A DNA stretch of 64,000 nucleotides from Nevskia ramosa DSM 11499. Its GTDB lineage: Bacteria; Pseudomonadota; Gammaproteobacteria; Nevskiales; Nevskiaceae. Both the position numbers and the translations under genes were made by a program. Within the stretch, counting starts at the first letter, position 1. Every line of letters starts with the position of its first letter. Location of the stretch: contig NZ_ATVI01000005.1 of NCBI RefSeq assembly GCF_000420645.1, forward strand, positions 310,001 to 374,000. The letters run 5' to 3'. Below are positions 27,776 to 36,283 of this stretch, piece after piece. The notes below the pieces were generated by a model that was not told where the DNA came from, searched no databases, and worked only from the letters and a program-made list of their open reading frames with translations.

Positions 27776-27919
27776 GCCGAACTGCGTCACCTGCGTGACA
27801 GTCGCCGTTTTTCGCGATGCGCGTGCCACGCCAAGCTGTTGAATGGCTTGAACAACTGCGATGGCATCGAACTTGCCGTCGGCGACGCGTTCTTCCCACA
27901 ACAGTGAGCTGTCGACACC

Positions 27920-28510
27920 ATGAGAATCGTGATGCTGGGCGCGCCGGGTTCCGGCAAAGGTACGCAGGGCGAAAAGCTGGCGCTGCATCACGGCATCCCG
28001 AAGACTTCGACCGGCGATGCGCTGCGCGCCGCGGTCAAGGCCGGCACGCCGCTGGGCCTGAAAGCCAAGGTGGCGATGGATGCTGGTCAACTGGTCGCGG
28101 ACGAGCTGGTGATCGGCATCGCCCGCGAACGCCTCGCGGCGCCCGATGCGGCGAAGGGTTTCATCCTCGATGGCTTCCCGCGCAATGCCGCACAGGCGAA
28201 AACACTCGATGCGCTGCTCGCCGAACTTGGTCAGCCGGGTGTGAGCAAGGTCATCCATCTGCTGGTCGATGACGAGGAGATCGTTCATCGCCTGGTCGCC
28301 CGCGGCGCGCTCGAAGGCCGCAGCGACGACAACGAAGCAACGGTGCGCAGTCGCATCGCGGTCTATCAGTCCGAGACCCGGCCGCTGCTCGATTACTACC
28401 AGGCGCGGGGTCTGCTGGTAACCATTCCCGGCGTCGGCGACATCGATGCGATCTTCTCGGTGATGTTGGCGGCGACCGAGCCCACAGTGCCTGAGGCAGC
28501 TGAAGCCTGA
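27920..28510 (+). CDS. adk: Adenylate kinase, short (lidless) form
   Basis: Interconverts ATP + AMP and 2 ADP. There are 196 residues. The Walker A loop GAPGSGKGT is at 7-15, and the AMP-binding segment is [23 protein letters not shown] contains the conserved Asp/Arg, and the short LID lies around 130-140 ([19 protein letters not shown]), without the zinc/HVPSGR insertion of the long form. The 144 bases upstream contain its promoter, with no clear boxes by eye. Confidence 0.95.
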   Translation: MRIVMLGAPGSGKGTQGEKLALHHGIPKTSTGDALRAAVKAGTPLGLKAKVAMDAGQLVADELVIGIARERLAAPDAAKGFILDGFPRNAAQAKTLDALLAELGQPGVSKVIHLLVDDEEIVHRLVARGALEGRSDDNEATVRSRIAVYQSETRPLLDYYQARGLLVTIPGVGDIDAIFSVMLAATEPTVPEAAEA

Positions 28511-28586
28511 GGGCTTCGCCGAACGTCGTCGCAGCTCGAGCAGACCGGTAAAGTGCGCGTCCTGTCCGACCACGAGATGCCACGCC

Positions 28587-29345
28587 TTGAAACTCGATCT
28601 AAGCATGCGCACCGCACTGGTCACCGGTGGCACCGGCGCGATTGGCCGCGCCGTCAGTGCCGCACTGGCGGCCGCTGGCGCCAAGGTCATCGCCGTCTGC
28701 CTGCCGTCCGATCGGGCCTCGGCCGAAGCCTTGCTGCCGGCCTGGCACGGGCAGGGGCTGGCGATCAGCATCACGGCCTTCGATGTGTCGAATGCCGAGG
28801 ACACGTCAGCGGCGCTGAGCGCGATGGCGGCGCAAGGCGCGGCGATCGATATCGTCGTCAACTGCGCCGGGATCACCCGCGATGCGCCGCTGCGCAAGAT
28901 GAGCGCGCATAAATGGCAGCAGGTGCTGCGGGTCAATCTCGACAGCTTGTTCAACGTCACTCAGCCGCTGATCGACGCGATGTGCCAGCGCGGTTGGGGG
29001 CGAGTGGTGAACATCTCGTCGGTCAATGGCCAGAAGGGCCAGTTCGGGCAGACCAACTATTCGGCCTCGAAAGCCGGCGTGCACGGCTTCACGATGGCGC
29101 TGGCGCAGGAAGTGGCGCGCAAGGGCGTGACCGTCAACACGGTGGCGCCGGGCTACATCGACAGCCCGATGATCGATGCCGTGCCGGAAGCGATCCGCAG
29201 CGAAATCCTCAAGGGCATTCCGGCGGCGCGTTACGGCAGCCCGGCCGACATTGCGGCGGCGGTCACCTTCCTGTGCTCGGGCGCGGCCAGCTACATCACC
29301 GGCGCGCAGTTGCCGGTCAATGGCGGCCTGTACATGAGTGCCTGA
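28587..29345 (+). CDS. phaB: Acetoacetyl-CoA reductase-like SDR (PhaB type)
   Basis: NADPH-dependent short-chain reductase of about 250 residues that makes (R)-3-hydroxyacyl-CoA for polyhydroxyalkanoate synthesis. The TGGTGAIG cofactor loop is near residue 13, and NCAGITRD is intact. The catalytic triad sits in NISSVNGQKGQFGQTNYSASK (Ser, Tyr, Lys), with the PhaB-like SVNGQKGQFGQTNYSA block and a C-terminal NGGLYMS. The FabG paralogue usually lacks that ending. The first start is TTG at 28587; an ATG six codons on (28605) is an alternative. No phaA or phaC is adjacent. Confidence 0.85.
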   Translation: MKLDLSMRTALVTGGTGAIGRAVSAALAAAGAKVIAVCLPSDRASAEALLPAWHGQGLAISITAFDVSNAEDTSAALSAMAAQGAAIDIVVNCAGITRDAPLRKMSAHKWQQVLRVNLDSLFNVTQPLIDAMCQRGWGRVVNISSVNGQKGQFGQTNYSASKAGVHGFTMALAQEVARKGVTVNTVAPGYIDSPMIDAVPEAIRSEILKGIPAARYGSPADIAAAVTFLCSGAASYITGAQLPVNGGLYMSA

Positions 29346-29440
29346 GCATGCGACCGGGAACCATGTCTGCCGCTGCTTGTCAACCCTTCGAGGTGCGAGC
29401 GACAACCAACAATAGCGAGACGGACTCTGGAGAGAGAGCG

Positions 29441-29815
29441 ATGAGCGAAACCCTTAACGAAGCCTTCAACGAAGTCATTCCCGAGGTTGGCGCGGCAGAG
29501 TTGAAGGCGATGATTGCTGATCACCGCATGCCGCTGCTGGTCGAATACATGGCGGATCACTGCGTCTGGTGCCAGCGCCTGGAACCGGTCCTGGCGGCGA
29601 CGATGGACAAGTTCAACACCCGGGTGCAGCTGGTGAAGATCGATGTAGAACTGCATCCCGATGCCAAGCCGACCGACACGCCGCGCTCGATCCCGACCAT
29701 TGCGCTGTATCGGGATGGCCGCCTGATCATGACCAAGAGCGGAATGATGCAGCGCCAGCAGCTGGAATCATTTCTGACTCATTGGCTGAATCCGGCCAAC
29801 GAGGGTTTGAACTGA
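29441..29815 (+). CDS. Thioredoxin-like protein with a CVWC active site
   Basis: A 124-residue cytoplasmic thioredoxin-fold protein (no signal peptide). The redox motif C41-V-W-C44 follows an acidic N-terminal helix, and the cis-proline loop is SIPTIALY. CVWC departs from thioredoxin's CGPC and suggests a reductase or chaperone role with a different potential. The ATG at 29441 follows a purine-rich AGAGAGAGCG. The upstream phaB stop is 95 bases away. The gene sits just before the ABC operon at 29918. Confidence 0.85.
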   Translation: MSETLNEAFNEVIPEVGAAELKAMIADHRMPLLVEYMADHCVWCQRLEPVLAATMDKFNTRVQLVKIDVELHPDAKPTDTPRSIPTIALYRDGRLIMTKSGMMQRQQLESFLTHWLNPANEGLN

Positions 29816-29877
29816 TCCAAACGCGGGCAATCGTCGCGTAGCATGCAGGGCCGTCGTGGAAACTATGACGGTCGAGA

Positions 29878-29891
29878 TCCGGTACACCGGA
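29878..29891. promoter_or_regulatory. TCCGGT-AC-ACCGGA palindrome ahead of the seven-gene ABC operon
   Basis: A 6-2-6 perfect dyad 27 bases before the ATG of the first ABC gene. Its position suits an operator or 5' mRNA structure. Short GC-rich dyads are common in this genome, so support is weak. Confidence 0.3.
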
Positions 29892-29917
29892 CAGAAGAAG
29901 AACCTAGCGGAGGAGCG

Positions 29918-30940
29918 ATGACTGTCAGACGTTTTGCAGCGCATGCACGAGCCGGCCTTGTTGCCGTTGCGCTGCTTCTGAGCCTGTCCTTCTCTGTCCG
30001 TGCTGCGGATGCCGAGATCAGTCCCGGCAACACCATCCGCATCGGCGTGCTGCAGTTCGGTGCCGTGGCCTGGACGCTCGACACGCTGACTGAGCGCGGC
30101 TTCGACAAGGCCGAGGAATTCCGCATCGAGATCGTGCCGATGGCGGCCAGCAATGCCGCGCAGATCGCCTTGCAGGGCGGGGCAGTCGACATGATCACGT
30201 CCGACTGGCTGTGGGTGAACCGCAACCGTGGCGATGGTCGCAAGCTGCAGTTCGCACCGAACTCGACGGCGCTCGGCGGTCTGTACGTTGCCAAGGATTC
30301 CGGCATCAAGACGGTGGCCGATCTCAAGGGCCGCGACATCGGTGTGGCCGGCACGCCGGTCGACAAGAGCTGGCTGTTCCTGCAGGCCTGGGCGAAGAAA
30401 ACCGCGAAGCTCGATCTGAAGAAGGACGCCAAGCCGAGCTTCGCCGCGCCGCCTGCGCTCAACGAACTCATCCTGCGCAACAAGCTGCCGGCGGTACTGA
30501 ACTTCTGGCCGTATGGCGCACGCCTGAAGGCGGCCGGCCTGACCGAACTGGTCGACATGAAGGACGTGCTCGCCGGGCTCGGTGTACCGAAGCCGGTGCC
30601 GATGGTCGGCTGGGTGTTCTCCGAGGAATGGGCGACCAAGAACCGCAGCCTGCTCGATCGCTTCCTGAAAGCGGTCGAACGCACCAATGCCGTGATGCGG
30701 GCCGACGATGCCTCCTGGGTACGACTGAAGCCGATCATGAAAGTCGACAGCGATGCTGATTTCGTGGCGCTGCGTGATGCGCATCGCGATGGCATCGATC
30801 TGCAGGAGCTGAAGGTCGATCTGCCGGTGATGCAGAACCTGTACGCGCTGCTCGCAGCCGAAGGCGGCGAGGAACTGGTCGGCAAGCGTCCGACTCTCGA
30901 TCCCACCACGTTCTATTCGGCGCTCGGCAGCACGCCTTGA
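29918..30940 (+). CDS. SsuA/NMT1-like periplasmic substrate-binding protein
   Basis: A 340-residue secreted binding protein. The signal peptide ends near residue 30 (VRAAD). Two-lobed features such as GNTIRIGVLQFGAVAWTL, ALQGGAVDMITSDW and AGTPVDKSWLFLQAW are those of the nitrate/sulfonate/taurine/thiamine-precursor class. The ATG is preceded by a strong GCGGAGGAGCG site. It opens a seven-gene operon in which every gene overlaps the next. The ligand is unknown. Its fusion into the PQQ-associated ABC operon suggests import of something needed for alcohol oxidation, such as a metal carrier, though this is inference. Confidence 0.85.
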   Translation: MTVRRFAAHARAGLVAVALLLSLSFSVRAADAEISPGNTIRIGVLQFGAVAWTLDTLTERGFDKAEEFRIEIVPMAASNAAQIALQGGAVDMITSDWLWVNRNRGDGRKLQFAPNSTALGGLYVAKDSGIKTVADLKGRDIGVAGTPVDKSWLFLQAWAKKTAKLDLKKDAKPSFAAPPALNELILRNKLPAVLNFWPYGARLKAAGLTELVDMKDVLAGLGVPKPVPMVGWVFSEEWATKNRSLLDRFLKAVERTNAVMRADDASWVRLKPIMKVDSDADFVALRDAHRDGIDLQELKVDLPVMQNLYALLAAEGGEELVGKRPTLDPTTFYSALGSTP

Positions 30941-31701
30941 ATCCTGCAGCGGTCAGTACCTTGCCGGCGGCAGCAGTGCGCGCCAGCGCGCTGCTGGTGC
31001 TGCTGGTGGTCTGGCAGATCGTGGCCTGGAAGGTCAGTGATCCGCTGCTGCCATCGCCAGCGGCTGTGTTCGCCAGCCTCGTTCACCATCTGACGCACGG
31101 CGAACTGCTGCATCACTTGGGCAAGACCCTGATGCGCGTCGCAGCCGCGTTCGTCATCGCGATGCTGGTCGGTGTCTCGGTCGGCGTCTGGATGGGCCGC
31201 AGCAAGCTGGTCAACAACCTGCTCGACAGCCTGCTGGTGCTGATGCTGAACCTGCCGGCGCTGGTCGCGGCGATCCTCTGCTTCATCTGGATCGGCCTCA
31301 ATGAAACCGCTGCCGTGCTGGCGGTGGCGCTGAACAAGATTCCGACCGTGATCACCAACATCCGTGAAGGCGCGCGCGCGCTGGATACGCAGCTGCTGCA
31401 GGTCGGTGAGGTCTATCGCGTGCCACGCGGCACGGTGCTGCGCCGCATCGTGCTGCCGCAGCTCTACCCGTACATCATGGCGTCGGCGCGCTCGGGCCTG
31501 GCGCTGATCTGGAAGATCGTGCTGGTCATCGAATTGCTAGGCCGCTCGGATGGCATCGGCTTCCAGCTCGGCACCTTCTTCCAGTTCTTCGACCTGACCA
31601 GCATCCTCGCCTACACGGCCGCGTTCGCCGCCGTGGTGTTCGCCATCGAAGCCATGCTGCTGCGGCCGCTCGACCGGCGCCTGAACGGATGGCGAGCATG
31701 A
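30937..31701 (+). CDS. SsuC-like ABC transporter permease
   Basis: A 254-residue permease with six predicted helices. The cytoplasmic EAA loop is seen around EGARALDTQLLQVGEVYRVPRG, as in nitrate/sulfonate/taurine importers. It starts with TTG overlapping the binding-protein stop (TTGA), so initiation depends on coupling. The stop overlaps the ATG of the ATPase gene (ATGA). It probably works with the proteins at 29918 and 31698 as one importer. Confidence 0.88.
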   Translation: MNPAAVSTLPAAAVRASALLVLLVVWQIVAWKVSDPLLPSPAAVFASLVHHLTHGELLHHLGKTLMRVAAAFVIAMLVGVSVGVWMGRSKLVNNLLDSLLVLMLNLPALVAAILCFIWIGLNETAAVLAVALNKIPTVITNIREGARALDTQLLQVGEVYRVPRGTVLRRIVLPQLYPYIMASARSGLALIWKIVLVIELLGRSDGIGFQLGTFFQFFDLTSILAYTAAFAAVVFAIEAMLLRPLDRRLNGWRA

Positions 31702-32444
31702 AGCTGGTCGTCGACATCCGCCGCAAGCGCCATCCGGGCAAGGCCAAGGACACGATCGGTCGGCTGGCATTCACCGCCGAGAGCGGCGAGTTCGTCGCCA
31801 TCGTCGGCCCCAGCGGAGCCGGCAAGACGACGATGCTGAAGATCATCGCCGGGCTCGACAAGGACTACGAAGGCGGGCTTGATGGTGCGGGCGACGATGC
31901 CCGGCTCGGCTTCGTGTTTCAGGAACCCCGCCTATTGCCGTGGCTGAACGTTGCCGACAATCTGCGCCTGGTGAGCCCTGCCTTGAGCGATGCCGAGATC
32001 GACGCGGGCCTGGCCAAGGTCGGGCTCGCGAATACGGCCGCCGAGTTTCCACTGCATCTCTCCGGCGGCATGCAGCGAAGAGTCGCCTTGCTGCGCGCCT
32101 TCCTGGTTCGGCCGGAACTGCTGCTGCTCGATGAGCCGTTCATCTCGCTCGATGCGCCCACTGCCGAAAGCCTGTATCAGGTGCTGGCCGAACTGCGCCG
32201 CGATCTGCTGCCCACCACCTTGCTGGTGACTCACGATCTGCGCGAGGCGCTGGCACTGGCTGACCGAGTACTGTTCGTCAGCCACAGCCCGGCGCAGCTG
32301 ATCCTCGACTATCCGATCAGGCTGTCGCAGCCGCGTCGCCGTGATGACGATGCGGTGTCGGAGATGCATCACGCGCTGATTGCGCAGTACCCCGAATTGC
32401 TGGGCGGTCTCGGTACCGCCCGCCCTAACCCGGAGGCCGCCTGA
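31698..32444 (+). CDS. SsuB-like ABC transporter ATPase
   Basis: A 248-residue ATP-binding subunit. Walker A is GPSGAGKTT (around residue 39), the Q-loop is VFQEPRLLPW, the signature is LSGGMQRRVALLRA, and Walker B is LLLLDEPFISLD, followed by an H-loop in VTHDLREAL. The Gln-Glu-Pro-Arg Q-loop is typical of the nitrate/sulfonate/taurine class. The ATG at 31698 (ATGA overlap with the permease stop) was preferred over the in-frame ATG at 31689. It ends TGATG with the next gene. Confidence 0.9.
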   Translation: MKLVVDIRRKRHPGKAKDTIGRLAFTAESGEFVAIVGPSGAGKTTMLKIIAGLDKDYEGGLDGAGDDARLGFVFQEPRLLPWLNVADNLRLVSPALSDAEIDAGLAKVGLANTAAEFPLHLSGGMQRRVALLRAFLVRPELLLLDEPFISLDAPTAESLYQVLAELRRDLLPTTLLVTHDLREALALADRVLFVSHSPAQLILDYPIRLSQPRRRDDDAVSEMHHALIAQYPELLGGLGTARPNPEAA

Positions 32445-33232
32445 TGGCGCAGCCCGCGACAAATAGCGTGACTCCCAGCGTGACTCTCGATGTGCGTGAC
32501 GCCGTGAAATCCTACGGCGACGTCAAGGCCCTGGCCGGTGTTTCGATGCGTATCGAAGCTGGCCAGTTCATGGCGCTGCTCGGCCCGAATGGCGCCGGCA
32601 AATCGACTCTGTTCCAGCTGCTGTCCGGCCTGTTCGTGCCGGATGCCGGTGCGATCAGCATCTGCGGTGAGGACTTCCTGAAAAAGCCGACGCTCGGGCT
32701 CGCCAAGCTCGGCGTGGTGTTCCAGCAGCCGACGCTGGATCTCGATCTGAGCGTCACCGGCAATCTGCGCTTTCATTCGTCCCTGCATGGCCTCGGTGCG
32801 GAAGGCCGCGCGCGCATTCCGCAACTGCTCGTCGATGTCGGACTCGCTGGTTCCGAGGAAAAGACCTGCCGCAGCCTGTCCGGCGGCAACCGCCGCAAGG
32901 TCGAACTGGCGCGGGCGCTGCTGCACAAGCCGCACTTGCTGCTGATGGATGAAGCGACGGTCGGCCTCGATCCGGCATCGCGGACCACGCTGATGGCGCT
33001 GGTCAAGCAGCGTTGCCGGGACGAAGGTCTGGCCGTGCTGTGGGCCACGCATCTGGTCAATGAAGCCGAGCAGGCCGATCGCGTCTACGTGCTGCACAAG
33101 GGAAAAAAACTGGCTGAAGGCACGCCAGCCGAGATCGTTGCCGCGTCCGCCTGCAGCACCCTTGAAGAAGCCTTCCTGAAAATGACTGGTCCGGCCTCTG
33201 GCGCCGGCAAGCCCGAGGAGAAAGCCGCATGA
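32444..33232 (+). CDS. PQQ-dependent alcohol oxidation-associated ABC ATPase (LutE-like)
   Basis: A 262-residue ATPase of the export/ABC-2 style found next to PQQ dehydrogenases in Pseudomonas ped and Methylorubrum lut clusters. It has Walker A GPNGAGKST, Q-loop VFQQPTLDLDLSV, signature LSGGNRRKVELARALL, Walker B LLMDEATVGLD and ATHLVNEAE. It pairs with the permease at 35405. The lut set is known to be required for lanthanide use in Methylorubrum; the equivalence here is inferred from gene content and order. It overlaps both neighbours. Confidence 0.85.
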   Translation: MAQPATNSVTPSVTLDVRDAVKSYGDVKALAGVSMRIEAGQFMALLGPNGAGKSTLFQLLSGLFVPDAGAISICGEDFLKKPTLGLAKLGVVFQQPTLDLDLSVTGNLRFHSSLHGLGAEGRARIPQLLVDVGLAGSEEKTCRSLSGGNRRKVELARALLHKPHLLLMDEATVGLDPASRTTLMALVKQRCRDEGLAVLWATHLVNEAEQADRVYVLHKGKKLAEGTPAEIVAASACSTLEEAFLKMTGPASGAGKPEEKAA

Positions 33233-34200
33233 AGAACACGCTCATTAGCCTTGCATTGCTCGCCGCGCTGTCCGCCGCACCGTCCGTCGCTAGTGCCGGC
33301 AAGCTCTATGTCAGCAGCGAGAAGGACAACGTGGTCACCGTGTTCGACAGCGCCAGCCTGAAGGTGCTGAGCAAGATCAAGACCGGCGACAAGCCGCGCG
33401 AGCTGGTGTTCTCGCCGGACAGCAAGAAGCTCTACGTGGCCTGCGGCGAAGGCAGCCGCATCGACATCATCGACACCGCCACCGACAAGCTGATCGGCAA
33501 GCTCAACGTCGGCGACGATCCGGAGCGCTTCGTGTTCAGCCCGGACGGCAAGACCGTCTGGGCGACGCTCGAAGAAGACGGTCTGGTCTCGGCCACCGAT
33601 GTCGCCAGCGGCAAGCGGCTGGCCGAAGTGCCGGTTGGCGAAGAGCCGGAAGGCATCCTGATGACGCCGGATGGCAAGACCGTCTATGCGACGTCCGAAG
33701 TCGCCAACACCGTGCACGTCATCGACGTGGCGACCAAGGCGATCAAGGCCAACGTTTCGGTTGGCAACCGGCCGCGCCGTTTCGCGCTGACCGCCGATGG
33801 TGCGCAGCTCTGGGTATCCAACGAACTGAGCGGCACCCTCTCGATCATTGATACCAAGACCAATGCGGTGATCGGCGAGATCAAGTTCGAGCCGAAAGGC
33901 TTTCGCGCCGAAGACATCACGCCGGTCGGCATCCTGATGACCAAGGATGGTTCGACGGCTTACGTGACGATGGGCAGCGCCAATCACATCGCCAAGGTCG
34001 ACGTGAAATCGCGCGCGGTGAAGGGCTATCTGCTGACCGGCGGCCGTCCCTGGGGCATCGCGCTCAGCAAGGATGAAAAGACGCTCTACGTGACCAATGG
34101 CCAGTCCGATGACATGGCAGTGATCGATACGGACAGTTTCAAAGTCACCAAGGCCGTGCCCGCCGGGCGCGTGCCTTACACCGTCGGCATTCTCGAATGA
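33229..34200 (+). CDS. PQQ-catabolism-associated YVTN beta-propeller protein
   Basis: A 323-residue periplasmic protein. The signal peptide ends after SVASAG (about residue 23). Seven blades of about 42 residues follow, each with a KLYVSSE/TVYATSE-like strand, a DxxTxKxI strand and a PxxFVFSPDGK turn. This is the beta-propeller regularly found between the ATPase and the binding protein in PQQ ABC operons. Its exact job is unknown; it may bind metal or cofactor or cap the dehydrogenase. ATGA overlaps lie at both ends. Confidence 0.87.
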   Translation: MKNTLISLALLAALSAAPSVASAGKLYVSSEKDNVVTVFDSASLKVLSKIKTGDKPRELVFSPDSKKLYVACGEGSRIDIIDTATDKLIGKLNVGDDPERFVFSPDGKTVWATLEEDGLVSATDVASGKRLAEVPVGEEPEGILMTPDGKTVYATSEVANTVHVIDVATKAIKANVSVGNRPRRFALTADGAQLWVSNELSGTLSIIDTKTNAVIGEIKFEPKGFRAEDITPVGILMTKDGSTAYVTMGSANHIAKVDVKSRAVKGYLLTGGRPWGIALSKDEKTLYVTNGQSDDMAVIDTDSFKVTKAVPAGRVPYTVGILE

Positions 34201-35408
34201 GCAAGGCAATGCTTCGTACGCTGGCCGTGTCTGTGCTGGCGCTGCTGTCAGCGCTGCCGCTGGCGCGTGCTGCCGATACGCCGTTCAAGATCGGCTATCT
34301 CGAATGGTCGGACGATCCGCGCTACCGCACCGAGCGGACCAAGGCGCAGTTCCCGTTGCAGCCCTGGGGCCGGCCGGTTTCGGGCGCGGAGCAGGCGATC
34401 AAGGAAACCTCGTTTGCTGGTGCGCAGCTGAAGCTCAAGTTCGAGCTGGACAAGCGTGAAGGTGCTGATGCTGCAGCGCTTGCCGAAGCGGTCAAGGCGA
34501 TGGTTGCGGCGGGTACCCATTACGTGATCGTCGATGCCGATGGTCCTGTGTTCGCCGACCTCGCCAAGCGCACCGCGAGCCTGGCCGTCACCTTGCTGAA
34601 CATCTCGGCGCAGGACGATGTGCTGCGCGGCGCCAGTTGCAGCAGCAAGGTTCTGCATGTGATTCCGAACCAGGCCATGCTGACCGACGCCTTGGCACAG
34701 TACCTGGTGCTGCGGCGCTGGGTGAACGTGCTGGTGCTGAAAGGTCCGAACCCGGCCGACGATGCTTTTGCCGCTGCCTGGACTCGCTCTGCGAAGCGCT
34801 TCGGCCTGAAGATCGTCGATACCAGGCCGTTCAAGCTCGGCCTCGATCCGCGCGAGCGCGAGCTGAACAATCTGCAATTGCTGACCGGCTCGAAGGACTA
34901 CGACGCAGTGTTCATCGCCGATACCGATGGCGAGTTCGCCCGCAACGTGCCGTATCAGACGGCGAAGCCGAGAGTCGTCGTTGGCGCGGCTGGCCTCGTT
35001 GCCGATGCCTGGCACTGGTCCTGGGAGCGCGATGGCGCGCGGCAGTTGAACAATCGCCTGATCAAGGCCGCGGGCCGTCAGGTCACGTCCTATGACTGGG
35101 CGGCTTGGATGGCGGTCAAGAGCGTGGTCGAAGCGGTGGTTCGGGCCGGCACGCCGGACTACACCAAGAGCTATGCCTATCTGCGCGGGCCAGACATCGT
35201 GCTCGACGGCTTCAAAGGCTTCCGCATGGGTTATCGCCCCTGGGATGGCCAGCTGCGCCAGCCGATGCTGCTGAACACCGGCAACTGGGCGATTGCGATC
35301 GCGCCGATCGAGGGCTTCCTCGATCCGGTCAACAACCTCGATACGCTTGGCTTCGATGCCAGGGAAACGGCCTGCCCGAAAACGCAGGCCTTTGGAGCAA
35401 GTAAATGA
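34197..35408 (+). CDS. PQQ-associated ABC substrate-binding protein (LutA-like)
   Basis: A 403-residue periplasmic type I binding protein. The signal peptide ends near LARAAD (residue 25). The mature protein begins TPFKIGYLEWSDDPRYRTER, a hallmark of the binding protein encoded with PQQ alcohol dehydrogenases. In Methylorubrum the corresponding LutA is tied to lanthanide handling. The gene lies between the propeller and permease genes and overlaps both by ATGA. The lack of an outer-membrane partner nearby leaves open how its ligand reaches the periplasm. Confidence 0.86.
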   Translation: MSKAMLRTLAVSVLALLSALPLARAADTPFKIGYLEWSDDPRYRTERTKAQFPLQPWGRPVSGAEQAIKETSFAGAQLKLKFELDKREGADAAALAEAVKAMVAAGTHYVIVDADGPVFADLAKRTASLAVTLLNISAQDDVLRGASCSSKVLHVIPNQAMLTDALAQYLVLRRWVNVLVLKGPNPADDAFAAAWTRSAKRFGLKIVDTRPFKLGLDPRERELNNLQLLTGSKDYDAVFIADTDGEFARNVPYQTAKPRVVVGAAGLVADAWHWSWERDGARQLNNRLIKAAGRQVTSYDWAAWMAVKSVVEAVVRAGTPDYTKSYAYLRGPDIVLDGFKGFRMGYRPWDGQLRQPMLLNTGNWAIAIAPIEGFLDPVNNLDTLGFDARETACPKTQAFGASK

Positions 35409-36211
35409 GAGCAGGACACGCGCTGGAAGCGCTGGGCGCGATCAGCTTTCGCGAGCTGCGCAAGTTCATGCAGCAGCGTTCGCGGCTGCTGTCGGCGCTG
35501 GTCCGGCCGTTACTCTGGCTGGTGGTGTTCGCGGCCGGCTTCCGCAATGTCTTCGGCGTGGCGGTGATCGAGCCGTACTCGAGCTTCATCGAGTATCAGG
35601 TCTATGTGGCCCCGGGCCTGCTCGGGATGATCTGCCTGTTCAACGGCATCCAGTCCAGTCTGGCGATGGTCTACGACCGCGAGATGGGCATGATGCGGCT
35701 GCTGCTGACCGCCCCGCTGGCACGCGCCTATCTGCTCGGTTGCAAGCTGGTCGCCGGCACGCTGTTGTCGCTGGTGCAGTGCTATGCCTTCCTGATCGTC
35801 TGCGCCCTGTTCGGCGTCGATCTGCCGTGGAGCGGCTGGCTGTATGCGTTCCCGGCGCTGTTGCTCGGCGGCCTGATGCTCGGCGCGCTGGGCTTGCTGC
35901 TCAGCGTCTACATCAAGCAGATCGAGAACTTCGCGAGCACGATGAATTTCGTGATCTTCCCGATGTTCTTCATGTCCTCAGCGCTGTATCCGCTGTGGAA
36001 GCTGAAGGAGTCCGGTGCCGAATGGCTGTACTGGGTATCGAGCGTCAACCCGTTCACCCATTCGGTGGAGCTGACTCGCTTCGCGATGTACGGCCAGCTG
36101 AACCTCACCGCACTCGCGGTGACCGGCGGCTCGGCACTGGTGTTCTTCGTCTGGGCCGCGTACGGCTATGACCCGCAGCGGGGCATGGTCAAGAAGCGCG
36201 CTCAAGCCTGA
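35405..36211 (+). CDS. PQQ-associated ABC-2 type permease (PedC/LutF-like)
   Basis: A 268-residue ABC-2 permease with six helices. A long cytoplasmic N-terminus (RELRKFMQQRSRLLSALVRP) leads into the first helix, and the conserved YDREMGMMRLLLTAPL loop sits near 95. It is the membrane partner of the ATPase at 32444. It is the last gene of the seven-gene operon; a hairpin follows 20 bases after the stop. Confidence 0.87.
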   Translation: MRAGHALEALGAISFRELRKFMQQRSRLLSALVRPLLWLVVFAAGFRNVFGVAVIEPYSSFIEYQVYVAPGLLGMICLFNGIQSSLAMVYDREMGMMRLLLTAPLARAYLLGCKLVAGTLLSLVQCYAFLIVCALFGVDLPWSGWLYAFPALLLGGLMLGALGLLLSVYIKQIENFASTMNFVIFPMFFMSSALYPLWKLKESGAEWLYWVSSVNPFTHSVELTRFAMYGQLNLTALAVTGGSALVFFVWAAYGYDPQRGMVKKRAQA

Positions 36212-36230
36212 TTTCGAGTGGCAGAAACAA

Positions 36231-36259
36231 GAAAGCCGCCGGGGTGAGCGGCGGCTTTC
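36231..36259. terminator. Terminator-like hairpin after the ABC operon
   Basis: GAAAGCCGCC pairs with GGCGGCTTTC across a short G-rich loop. It is placed between the convergent permease (ends 36211) and PepSY lipoprotein (ends 36284) genes, so it probably serves both. The T-run is only three bases. Confidence 0.7.
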
Positions 36260-36283
36260 GAGGTGCAGCTGCTAGCTAGACAA

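Noticed and set aside
28625..28640. CCGGTGGCACCGG dyad matching the one at 52647-52659
   Set aside because: It lies within the TGGTGxxG coding loop of the PhaB-like reductase, so the match is likely a codon effect; this also lowers trust in the 52647 dyad as an operator.
26870..28960. 696-codon minus-strand frame across the EamA, adk and phaB genes
   Set aside because: It spans three recognisable plus-strand genes and is antisense noise.
29878..29917. Sigma54 promoter for the seven-gene ABC operon
   Set aside because: I looked for TGGC-N7-TTGC on the plus strand between 29816 and 29917 and found none, so the operon is not assigned to the sigma54 regulon.
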